Source of the DNA: Microbulbifer marinus
Lineage (GTDB): Bacteria > Pseudomonadota > Gammaproteobacteria > Pseudomonadales > Cellvibrionaceae
Direction of reading: 5' to 3'
Length of the DNA: 64,000 nucleotides
Assembly (NCBI RefSeq): GCF_900107725.1
Contig: NZ_FNQO01000002.1
Location: 868,001-932,000, forward strand
Positions 54,223-61,729 of this stretch are shown piece by piece. Every line of letters starts with the position of its first letter. Within the stretch, counting starts at the first letter, position 1. The position numbers and the translations under genes are program-made. The notes under the pieces are model-generated. The model did no database searches, was not told the DNA's origin, and saw nothing but the letters and a program-made list of their open reading frames with translations.

Positions 54223-55316
54223 TCGAGCGCTTGCGGCGCGAGCCCTACCGCTTCGACTTCTTCCAGGCGGTGCGGTTGCTCGAGCGGGCGACCATGATGT
54301 CGGGAAAAAGCGATGCGCGGGAACCCATTGCCGGATCAGCACCGCCTTCTCGCGAGCTGGTTCGCTTTAGTGCGCAATCGAGCCTGTCGTTTGTCGGCGC
54401 CGATGTATTGCGTCTGGAGCAGAGAGACAGCGCCGATACCGAGCGTAGCGACGAGGAGCTACTGCAGTGGCATATGGATGTCGGCTTTACCGGCCTGATC
54501 GGTAGCCAGGGTGTCATGCCCTATTACCTGACCGAAGTGGTCCTGCGCGAATTGCGGGAAAAGAATACCGCTCTGCGAGACTTTCTCGATATTTTCCACC
54601 ACCGGCATGTATCGCTGTTCTATCAGGCCTGGCATAAATATCAGTTGCCGGTGAACTACGAGCGGCAACGGCTACGCCAGGAGCGTGAGCCCGACGTGTT
54701 CAGTCATGCCCTCGCAGCACTGTGTGGTCTTGGCACCAGCGAGATGCGGTACCGCATGCCGGTACCAGATGAAGCAATGCTCGGCATGGCTGGCCATCTG
54801 AGCAGGCAACAGTGTTCGGCCGCCGCTCTTGCCAGCATGATCCGCCAGTACTTCGGCCTGAATGTGAGCATCGAGCAGTTCCAGGGACAGTGGGATGACC
54901 TCCCCGAGGATGTGCTGTGTCGGCTTCCCGGACCCGGTTATCCGCAGGGTGTGAATAATTGTCTCGGCCAGAATACCGTACTCGGAACCCAGTGCTTCCA
55001 GGCCCAGAACAAATTCCGCGTGATCGTGGAGCCGCTCGAATACGAACAGTTCATGACGATTGCACCGGGCAGCGATAAGCTAGAAGCACTCAAGTCATTT
55101 ATCCAGTTCAGTGCCGGTATAGAAATGGACTTTGAGATATGTGTAACGCTATTTACCGGGCAGGTAGTGCCGGTGCAGTTGGTCGATGAACCGGACAGCC
55201 AACCGCTGTTGGGCTGGAATACCCACATGGCGAATGAGCAGGAACACGATCGATGTGTGCAGATCACGCTGAGCGCCGATCGGGTTTCGCCAGATGAAGC
55301 CTTGCCTGCTGCCTGA
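54186..55316 (+). CDS. tssG: T6SS baseplate protein TssG
   Basis: TssG joins two TssF chains in each wedge. The 376-residue protein carries the start signature EPYRFDFFQAVRLLER (about 20-35), LSFVGADVLRLEQ, LIGSQGVMPYYLTEVV and FLDIFHHRHVSLFYQAW. The ATG at 54186 lies within tssF and has ggagag upstream. tssH follows after 29 bases. Confidence 0.94.
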   Translation: MATTRRRQSFTVIERLRREPYRFDFFQAVRLLERATMMSGKSDAREPIAGSAPPSRELVRFSAQSSLSFVGADVLRLEQRDSADTERSDEELLQWHMDVGFTGLIGSQGVMPYYLTEVVLRELREKNTALRDFLDIFHHRHVSLFYQAWHKYQLPVNYERQRLRQEREPDVFSHALAALCGLGTSEMRYRMPVPDEAMLGMAGHLSRQQCSAAALASMIRQYFGLNVSIEQFQGQWDDLPEDVLCRLPGPGYPQGVNNCLGQNTVLGTQCFQAQNKFRVIVEPLEYEQFMTIAPGSDKLEALKSFIQFSAGIEMDFEICVTLFTGQVVPVQLVDEPDSQPLLGWNTHMANEQEHDRCVQITLSADRVSPDEALPAA

Positions 55317-55345
55317 ACCGAAAAATCAAAAAGGGAATTTTGACA

Positions 55346-58009
55346 ATGATCACCATAGACCTCAAACGGCTCGTTGATACCATGACTCCGCATATGCGGG
55401 ACTCCCTTGAGGGTGCTGCGGGGCTATGTCTTGCGCAGACTCAGTACAACGTCGAGCTGGAACACTGGTTGCTGAAATTACTCGACCAGTCCGATACGGA
55501 TCTCTATCACTTGCTCGAGAAGCACGATGTCAACCCATCTAACTTCGCCAAACAGCTGGCGGGAAGCATTGCCAAGTTCAAGTCCGGTAGCAGTCGTCCG
55601 GCTGCACTTTCCCCGACCATCGTCGAGGGCGCCAAAAACGCCTGGATGCTCGCCTCCATCGATTACGGGCATCGGGCGATCAGCTCTGGTCACTTGCTGG
55701 CTGCATTACTGCTTGACGAGACTTCCCGCCGGCAGCTTTTGGAGAGCTGTCCGGAGCTCAAGACAATAGCCCCGGAATCGATTCGTGAAACCGCCCGGGC
55801 GATGTTTGGTCACAGTGGGGAGTCCAGTCATGTGGCGGCAGCCATCGCCGATGGCGATGGGGCGTCTGCAGTCGCGGCGGCTGCCAGCAAGGCGCCGGCG
55901 CTGGACAAATACACGGTGAACCTGACTGAACGCGCGCGAAACGGTGAGATAGACCCCGTACTCGGCCGCGATGAAGAGATTCGCCAGTGCATCGATATTC
56001 TGACCCGACGCCGACAAAACAACCCGATCTTGACCGGTGAAGCCGGCGTGGGAAAAACCGCGGTTGTCGAGGGCTTTGCCCTGCGCGTCGTCAGTGGTGA
56101 CGTGCCGGAACCCCTCAGAGGAGTGGCAGTACGTACCCTGGATCTGGGCCTGCTGCAGGCCGGCGCCAGCGTCAAAGGGGAGTTCGAGAATCGCCTCAAG
56201 TCGGTCATCGAAGAGGTGCGGGCGTCTGCGACACCGATCATCCTGTTTATCGACGAGGCGCATACGATGATCGGCGCAGGTGGCAAGGAAGGCCAGGGTG
56301 ACGCAGCAAACCTCCTCAAACCGGCACTGGCGCGCGGAGAATTGCGCACCATAGCCGCAACGACCTGGGCGGAATATAAGAAGTATTTCGAGCGTGATCC
56401 AGCGCTGACACGACGCTTCCAGGTGGTCAAAGTGGAGGAGCCGGGCGAGGAAAAAGCCATCGACATGATGCGCGGCATTGCCACATCACTGGAAGACCAT
56501 CACCGTGTGCGTATTCTTGATGAGGCGGTGGTGGCATCCGTAAAGCTTTCACACCGCTTTATTCCCGGGCGCCAACTTCCGGACAAATCCGTGAGCCTGC
56601 TCGATACCGCCTGCGCGCGTGTCGCCCTCGCCCAGTCTGCAACCCCCGGCGCCATCGAGGATGCACAGCGAACCATTACCCGGGCGAAGGGCACTATAGA
56701 CAAACTCCGACGCGAGAACGCCGCGACCGGTGTGCACGAAGAGCAAATAGCCGCTCTGGCTGCACAGCAGGAAGAAGCCGAAAAACGCCTGAGGACTCTG
56801 GAAAATCAGCGCAAGCAGGAGATGGAGCTCATTGAGCAGATTCACAAGCTGCGCAATCAGATTGATGAATTGTTCCAGGGCCAGCTGACCGGCGGCCAAG
56901 AGCCCGATGACGCTATCATGGCCGACCTGAAGCAGCAGCTCCAGTCGCTCCACAACCAGCTAGATGAAGTGCAGGGCGAAACTCCGCTGATGCAGCCGGC
57001 TGTGGACGAGCAGGCCATTGCTGAAGTAATAGCCAACTGGACGGGTATTCCCGTCGGCAAGATGGTCAGCGACGAGATCATCGCCGTACAGAGTCTCGCA
57101 GACCGGCTGAACCGGCGCGTGATCGGCCAGCCCCATGCCACCGAGGCCATTGCCCAGGCGATCCGAACTTCGCGGGCGGGGCTGACGGACCCGAGAAAGC
57201 CGGTGGGCGTATTCATGTTCTGCGGTACTAGCGGTGTCGGCAAAACGGAAACCGCGCTTGCGCTGGCTGATGAACTGTTTGGCGGTGAACAGAACATCAC
57301 CACGATCAATATGTCGGAGTTCAAAGAGGAGCACAAAGTATCGATGCTGCTGGGTTCACCGCCCGGATATGTCGGCTATGGTGAGGGCGGTGTCCTCACT
57401 GAAGCGGCGCGGCGCAAACCCTACTCGGTGATACTGCTCGATGAAATGGAGAAAGCGCACCCGGGGGTGCAGGATATCTTCTACAACCTGTTCGACAAAG
57501 GTACGATCAAAGACGGCGAAGGTCGTGATATCGACTTCAAGAACACCGTCATCATCATGACGTCCAATGCCGGGGAAGATGCGATCACGGCTATTTTCAA
57601 CCAGGTAGAGGAGAGACCGGAACCGGAAGTCCTGCTGGACAATATCCGCCCGCATCTGCTGCAAAAGTTCAAACCTGCGTTTCTGGGACGTGCGAATGTT
57701 ATCGCCTACTACCCGTTGGATGATGAGAATCTGATCGAGATCTCCAAGATCAATATGCGCCGTATCGAGAAGCGGGTCAAAGAGCACTATGGGGCAGTCT
57801 TCAGTTACGACGATGATGTATTGATCAATATCGTTGCGCGTTGTCAGGAGTCGGATACCGGAGCGCGTAACATCGAGGTGATACTAAATCGCACGCTACT
57901 GCCGTCATTGGCTAGTGAATGTCTAGATCGAATGGCCAAGGGCGAAAAAATAACTAAAATTCGAGTAGCAGCGACAGATGGGGGAGATTTCACATACCAG
58001 ATAAGCTAG
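55346..58009 (+). CDS. tssH: T6SS AAA+ ATPase ClpV (TssH)
   Basis: ClpV disassembles contracted sheaths so the subunits can be reused. The 887-residue product has an N-terminal domain (about 1-160) that binds TssC, a first AAA+ domain with GEAGVGKTAVVEG (Lys237), a coiled-coil middle domain (about 410-540), and a second AAA+ domain with GTSGVGKTETALA (Lys633). The IDEAHTMIGAGG and GSPPGYVGYGEGG segments are typical. ATG 55346 has an aaaggga site; a TTG at 55340 is open too. A strong terminator follows. Confidence 0.95.
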   Translation: MITIDLKRLVDTMTPHMRDSLEGAAGLCLAQTQYNVELEHWLLKLLDQSDTDLYHLLEKHDVNPSNFAKQLAGSIAKFKSGSSRPAALSPTIVEGAKNAWMLASIDYGHRAISSGHLLAALLLDETSRRQLLESCPELKTIAPESIRETARAMFGHSGESSHVAAAIADGDGASAVAAAASKAPALDKYTVNLTERARNGEIDPVLGRDEEIRQCIDILTRRRQNNPILTGEAGVGKTAVVEGFALRVVSGDVPEPLRGVAVRTLDLGLLQAGASVKGEFENRLKSVIEEVRASATPIILFIDEAHTMIGAGGKEGQGDAANLLKPALARGELRTIAATTWAEYKKYFERDPALTRRFQVVKVEEPGEEKAIDMMRGIATSLEDHHRVRILDEAVVASVKLSHRFIPGRQLPDKSVSLLDTACARVALAQSATPGAIEDAQRTITRAKGTIDKLRRENAATGVHEEQIAALAAQQEEAEKRLRTLENQRKQEMELIEQIHKLRNQIDELFQGQLTGGQEPDDAIMADLKQQLQSLHNQLDEVQGETPLMQPAVDEQAIAEVIANWTGIPVGKMVSDEIIAVQSLADRLNRRVIGQPHATEAIAQAIRTSRAGLTDPRKPVGVFMFCGTSGVGKTETALALADELFGGEQNITTINMSEFKEEHKVSMLLGSPPGYVGYGEGGVLTEAARRKPYSVILLDEMEKAHPGVQDIFYNLFDKGTIKDGEGRDIDFKNTVIIMTSNAGEDAITAIFNQVEERPEPEVLLDNIRPHLLQKFKPAFLGRANVIAYYPLDDENLIEISKINMRRIEKRVKEHYGAVFSYDDDVLINIVARCQESDTGARNIEVILNRTLLPSLASECLDRMAKGEKITKIRVAATDGGDFTYQIS

Positions 58010-58053
58010 TCAGTTTTGCTAAGGTTTAGGAAGGTTGTCGATCTCGGTTTTAA

Positions 58054-58091
58054 CTAAAAGGCCCGCTCCAAGAGCGGGCCTTTTAGATTTT
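58054..58091. terminator. Bidirectional Rho-independent terminator after tssH
   Basis: CTAAAAGGCCCGCTC (58054-58068) and GAGCGGGCCTTTTAG (58072-58086) form a perfect 15-base stem with a three-base loop, followed by ATTTTT. T-tracts occur on both strands, so it can stop the tssH transcript and anything arriving from the right. The rest of 58092-58305 is AT-rich and shows no gene. Confidence 0.9.
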
Positions 58092-58305
58092 TCGCTATAG
58101 ATCTGTTGGTCAATTTGGCGGGAGAAAATACTTATCGTTAGCCTGCAAGCCGCTCATGGCGTACACCAACTGCAAAAACTATGGCAGTATCATTTGTTAA
58201 ATTTATGACTAACAGAATGCTTTATCAAGATAGATATTGTCGCCAAGACCGGCGCTAAACTTCGGAGCGAAAATATATACGTTATTTTGGAGATATTAGC
58301 TGTCG

Positions 58306-58773
58306 CTACCATTGGCAGGAGGTTTTTAAGATGGAATTGAAAGCCCTTTCAGTTCTGGGCTTGTCGGAGATTTCGCATATTAATTTGAATGGTTGTCCGC
58401 CAAGCTCCGAGTTTTCTCCAGGGTCGCGCTTGGCATAAGTCCATATTTTGTAGTCATTTCCCTGATATTCGACCATGATAACCTGAGAAGAAATAAACTC
58501 AACAGGTAAGACTTGCGTTATAGAGCTGCTGTACATAGCAGGTAGTTTTGCAAAACCTTTTTCATCGGCAGTGAATATATCTGTTATTTCTTTCTTCCAG
58601 TTAACGGAACGCGTAATTTTTGCTCCAACCGCAGGCGCTCCATAAAGGGTCAGTTTTAGTTGCATTTCTGAAAATATACAGGCTTTTAGAGGGCTTCTTA
58701 AGCTCATCGCGCTACCTGGTGGAGAAATTAGTATAAAAATCGCAGCCAGTATTGATAGTATTTTATTGGCCAT
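58306..58773 (-). CDS. DUF6795-like exported protein, copy B
   Basis: The 155-residue product has a signal peptide from the ATG at 58773 (MANKILSILAAIFILISPPG, cut near GSA). The body matches the pattern of the small DUF6795 family often found beside T6SS effectors: ACIFSEM near the start, ITRSVNWKK, GFAKLPAMY, LPVEF, an IWTYAKRDPGENSELGGQP segment and a final TSCQW. It resembles the gene at 60224-60748 along its whole length. The gene is last in the minus-strand cargo operon, 254 bases after the lipase. An immunity function is inferred from place and export signal. A longer frame upstream (to 58875) lacks similarity. Confidence 0.75.
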   Translation of the reverse strand: MANKILSILAAIFILISPPGSAMSLRSPLKACIFSEMQLKLTLYGAPAVGAKITRSVNWKKEITDIFTADEKGFAKLPAMYSSSITQVLPVEFISSQVIMVEYQGNDYKIWTYAKRDPGENSELGGQPFKLICEISDKPRTERAFNSILKTSCQW

Positions 58774-58945
58774 TTGATATCTAGAAAATAGTTGCTTTAC
58801 TGATCTTACAATTTGCAAGTCAAAAATAGGCCTTCGGATAGCACTGCTTGTCCACATATGAAAACTGTCTGGCACTCAATGCAATACTTCTACTATTCTT
58901 CGCAGCGCCGTCCTTTCTCGCCGGGAGTTTTCGTTGTATTAATAT

Positions 58946-58980
58946 GGCCGTCCTAACCACGATAATTGGATTAGACGGCC
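58946..58980 (-). terminator. Possible terminator after the lipase gene
   Basis: GGCCGTCCTAA (58946-58956) and TTAGACGGCC (58971-58980) form a ten-base stem with one bulged base and a 14-base loop. On the minus strand it comes 48 bases after the lipase stop and is followed by an AT-rich but not T-only stretch. It may partly separate the lipase from copy B of DUF6795. Confidence 0.35.
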
Positions 58981-59027
58981 CAGGACAGGTGTAGGTGCTG
59001 AAAACGATAGCAGAGGCTACGTTAGCG

Positions 59028-60197
59028 CTAAATGGCTCTTCCGTCAGCCAGGGTGCGGCTCAGGGCTTGCTTACTAATTTCATTGACTCTTGCGGATAGC
59101 TTCAATAACAGTTGGCGCATAAATTCACGTGTGATATCTGCGGTTTCGATAAGTTTTCGCATGCCGAGGAATTGTGCAATTTTCTGCATCAGGAGCAATA
59201 CCCATCCAGAAACTTTCTCTGATAATTCAATTCCTTTCCTTAAAATGTAAGCGAGTCGATCCATTAATGTGAAATACGTCGAAGCCGTAAGATCTATCAA
59301 TCTTCCCGCAAATTCAAAACACTTCTTAAGTACGTAGATGATCGCATCATTCAGCCATTCGATGCTGGAAATGGTAGGTCCAATAATCGACTTCGATTTT
59401 AGCCATGTCTCAATTCCGGAATCCGTACGCTTAGGGGGCCGCATAGCGTAAATTTGGCTCCATGATTTTTTGCCAACTGAATCGTTGTAATGGCGCATAT
59501 CATGATACTTACTCCAGGGTACCAGGCCGGGGGAGGGCAAGAAGTATTCTCTCCCGGAGCTTGGAGTATGCATAAATGGCCAGATCGGTATGCAAGGAAC
59601 TATATCAGTCCTATGGTAGACTCGAAAAATATTCTCTTCCTTTAACAGGCTGGTGCAATTTTCTGAAAAGCCGATCAGGCCAACCCTAGGACTGCCATAA
59701 GTATAAAGTCTTGGTTTGTGTATGGTGTTTTTGGAAACCCATTCAGCCGCAATTGTTGCTAGTGCTCCGCCTAGACTGTGCCCCAGGCAATGTATCTCTG
59801 TCCCAGAGGGCAGGGCGCTGACAAAAGTCTGGATTTGTGGGAGCATTGAATGAAAGGCCTTGTTAAAGCCATCGTGAACCGCCTGTCCCGATGCGGATCT
59901 AGAGAGTGAGATATTCAGGTTGGTCAGCCAGTCAGCAAGATACTGGGTGCCGCGAAATAGAATAAATGCGTAATTTTTGTACTCTCCTTTCCCCACCAGC
60001 AGAAATCCAAATGCTGTCCTGACCTTGATCACCCCTGGCCCACCAGTCTTACCTTTAAGTAGATTCTCCTCGTAGAAGGAAATTTTGCCGTTATATGAGC
60101 TATTTAAATATGTGATTGCGGCATCTATAGTGCTCAGTTTCGACAGGTTATACACGTCTTCTGAGAGGCTAACCGATTGTAGTGGTGTTAACTCCAT
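59028..60197 (-). CDS. Lipase class 3 protein, candidate T6SS effector
   Basis: The 389-residue protein has an alpha/beta hydrolase of the lipase class 3 type (about 1-240). Ser141 sits in the nucleophile elbow GHSLGG; Asp198 (YHRTDIVPCIP) and His236 (DMRHYNDS) can complete the triad; FRGTQYLADW near 81 is the oxyanion segment. There is no signal peptide, as expected for a T6SS cargo. The C-terminal 150 residues are long helices with hydrophobic faces (for example INDAII-like LNDAIIYVLKKCFEFAG and GWVLLLMQKIAQFLGM), perhaps for membrane contact. It lies in the hcp-vgrG-PAAR operon between two DUF6795 genes. TseL of Vibrio cholerae is also a class 3 lipase. A good aaggaag site precedes the ATG. 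Confidence 0.85.
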   Translation of the reverse strand: MELTPLQSVSLSEDVYNLSKLSTIDAAITYLNSSYNGKISFYEENLLKGKTGGPGVIKVRTAFGFLLVGKGEYKNYAFILFRGTQYLADWLTNLNISLSRSASGQAVHDGFNKAFHSMLPQIQTFVSALPSGTEIHCLGHSLGGALATIAAEWVSKNTIHKPRLYTYGSPRVGLIGFSENCTSLLKEENIFRVYHRTDIVPCIPIWPFMHTPSSGREYFLPSPGLVPWSKYHDMRHYNDSVGKKSWSQIYAMRPPKRTDSGIETWLKSKSIIGPTISSIEWLNDAIIYVLKKCFEFAGRLIDLTASTYFTLMDRLAYILRKGIELSEKVSGWVLLLMQKIAQFLGMRKLIETADITREFMRQLLLKLSARVNEISKQALSRTLADGRAI

Positions 60198-60223
60198 GTC
60201 ATGAACTTCCTTTTTTGGATCTC

Positions 60224-60748
60224 CTAAAAACCCTTATCTACTGAGTCGGGAACGACATCCCATTGGCACTTTGTTATGAAAGGTTGATTGTCGACCTCTA
60301 TAACCTGGTTTTCACTACCGACATCACAGGTGATCGCTATAGGCTTTCCGCGCGCTTCCGAATTCTCTTCTTTACTGCGCTTTACACCATCCCAGATGGT
60401 TATCTCTTCACCATCAACGGTAACCTTTAAAATCTGCCCAACTACAAACTCCTGTGGAAGCAGACTCATAACATTTCGCTCAAACATTGCGGGTAACTCG
60501 AAGAAGCCATCGCTATCGGTCTTTGTCTGGTCAGATTTTTCCTTCTGATAAGAAGTGGTTCTCGTTATCGTAACATCCTGTAAAGGTTTTCCATCTCGCA
60601 AGATAACTCCAGAAATACTTGAGAAAGTGCATACCTTGCCTGCATTGAAAATAGACATTGCGAATGTCTCCATACTTGAAAATATAAGAGCTACTAAAAT
60701 TGCCCTTATAAACAACTTTGTTAGTAAATTGAGTCCATGTGGTGACAC
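60224..60748 (-). CDS. DUF6795-like exported protein, copy A
   Basis: With the GTG at 60748 the product has 174 residues and a hydrophobic N-terminal segment (KLFIRAILVALIFSSMETFA) that looks like a signal peptide. The body has the DUF6795-like pattern: VCTFSSISGVILRDGKP, ITRTTSY, GFFELPAMF, LPQEFVVGQ, IWDGVKRSKEENSEARGKP and a late KCQWDV. It is a paralogue of the gene at 58306-58773. The open frame goes back to 60871, but that would overlap the PAAR gene and lacks similarity. It lies 26 bases before the lipase, the typical place of an immunity or chaperone gene; the function is inferred. Confidence 0.72.
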   Translation of the reverse strand: MSPHGLNLLTKLFIRAILVALIFSSMETFAMSIFNAGKVCTFSSISGVILRDGKPLQDVTITRTTSYQKEKSDQTKTDSDGFFELPAMFERNVMSLLPQEFVVGQILKVTVDGEEITIWDGVKRSKEENSEARGKPIAITCDVGSENQVIEVDNQPFITKCQWDVVPDSVDKGF

Positions 60749-60843
60749 AGCGAATCCCGTGTCTTGCGGGATCGGGAAATGGGAGGGAAGCAGCAGCCTT
60801 TGCTCGAAGTGTTTGGTGCAAGAATAGCGCGTACTTCTCACAG

Positions 60844-61137
60844 TTATCCTCCTATCAGTACCGCAGGGCAACCTGCTACGATGGTGCCTCCATGGGCGGT
60901 GGTATCTCCCATGCGTGCCGCGGGTTTTCCCTCAATCAGTACTGTAGTACTTCCCATCACGATGCTGTCAGGAGGCCCCACACAGGTACAGGAACTACCA
61001 GCGGTGGCAGAAGGCAGGCCGCCAATCATAACAGTGGGTCCGCCGGGGCTTAGAATTGGCCCTCCAACGTGCGGTACCATGCCTGTTACCATCGGGCAGA
61101 CATGCATGTCCGAGATTCGCGATGCGGGTTTACCCAT
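60844..61137 (-). CDS. PAAR domain spike-tip protein
   Basis: A 97-residue PAAR protein that sharpens the VgrG spike and carries or attaches cargo. The motif pattern is clear: HVCPMVTG near 12, PHVGGPILSPGGPTVMIGG, GSTTVLIEGKPAARMGDTTA and GTIVAGCPAVLIGG at the end. There is no extra toxin or RHS domain, so it is a bare tip. It starts two bases after DUF6931 on the minus strand, so their expression is coupled. Confidence 0.93.
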   Translation of the reverse strand: MGKPASRISDMHVCPMVTGMVPHVGGPILSPGGPTVMIGGLPSATAGSSCTCVGPPDSIVMGSTTVLIEGKPAARMGDTTAHGGTIVAGCPAVLIGG

Positions 61138-61139
61138 GC

Positions 61140-61718
61140 TTATTCCTCGATTCTTCCATTACCGCCGCGGGCTAGGTCCAGTCCCTGTTTCAAATAACGG
61201 CTGAACTGCTTACTCGGGTTGACCGGATCCGAGAGTACCGCGGCGAGCGTCACACTGCCGGCTACCGCGTGGGCGTACAGGTGTTCCGGTGGTTCAATGA
61301 CCGGTTCGCCCGGACGTGCCATACTGCCGTGACACCAGCTTGCGGCAGTCGCGGCCCAGCTGGCCGGTGTCTTGTGTTTGGTTTTTTCTCCCAATTCTTT
61401 GCAGCGCATGCGGGCTTCTTCACTGGGCTTCTTCACCCAGCTTTCGGCGGCAATCAGGGCGTTTACGTTGTCTTCGTCTGTTTGTGGATTCTGTATGTCG
61501 CGCGCCGAAAGACACGCCCACCAGACGGCTTCGCGTTTCGGCAGGCCGTGAGCCAGCAGTTTAATTGCGTCCGGATAGAGGCCTGCTTCCATCAGCCTGT
61601 CGATACTGACTTCGGGAGCTGTGTCCGGCACTAGGTGTTCCTCGGCCTCTTCACTGACTTCAAAGTTTTTCAGTAACTCCGCAGCAGTCAGTACCTGAAC
61701 TTTAACCAGATCTGTCAT
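61140..61718 (-). CDS. DUF6931-like protein between VgrG and PAAR
   Basis: The 192-residue protein is mainly helical and matches the pattern I associate with DUF6931: LYPDAIKLLAHGLPKREAVWWACL, AAESWVKKPSEEARMRC, TPASWAATAASWCHGSMARPG and HLYAHAVAGSVTLAAVL. Such genes are common between vgrG and PAAR genes of marine and pseudomonad T6SS clusters. A loading or adaptor role for PAAR or the effector is plausible but unproved. No signal peptide is seen. It is 11 bases after vgrG and two before PAAR. Confidence 0.8.
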   Translation of the reverse strand: MTDLVKVQVLTAAELLKNFEVSEEAEEHLVPDTAPEVSIDRLMEAGLYPDAIKLLAHGLPKREAVWWACLSARDIQNPQTDEDNVNALIAAESWVKKPSEEARMRCKELGEKTKHKTPASWAATAASWCHGSMARPGEPVIEPPEHLYAHAVAGSVTLAAVLSDPVNPSKQFSRYLKQGLDLARGGNGRIEE

Positions 61719-61729
61719 TGATTACTCCG

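Noticed and set aside
60749-60871. Longer start of the DUF6795 copy A gene at 60871
   Set aside because: It would overlap the PAAR gene end and place 41 unrelated basic residues before a normal signal peptide; the GTG at 60748 fits better.
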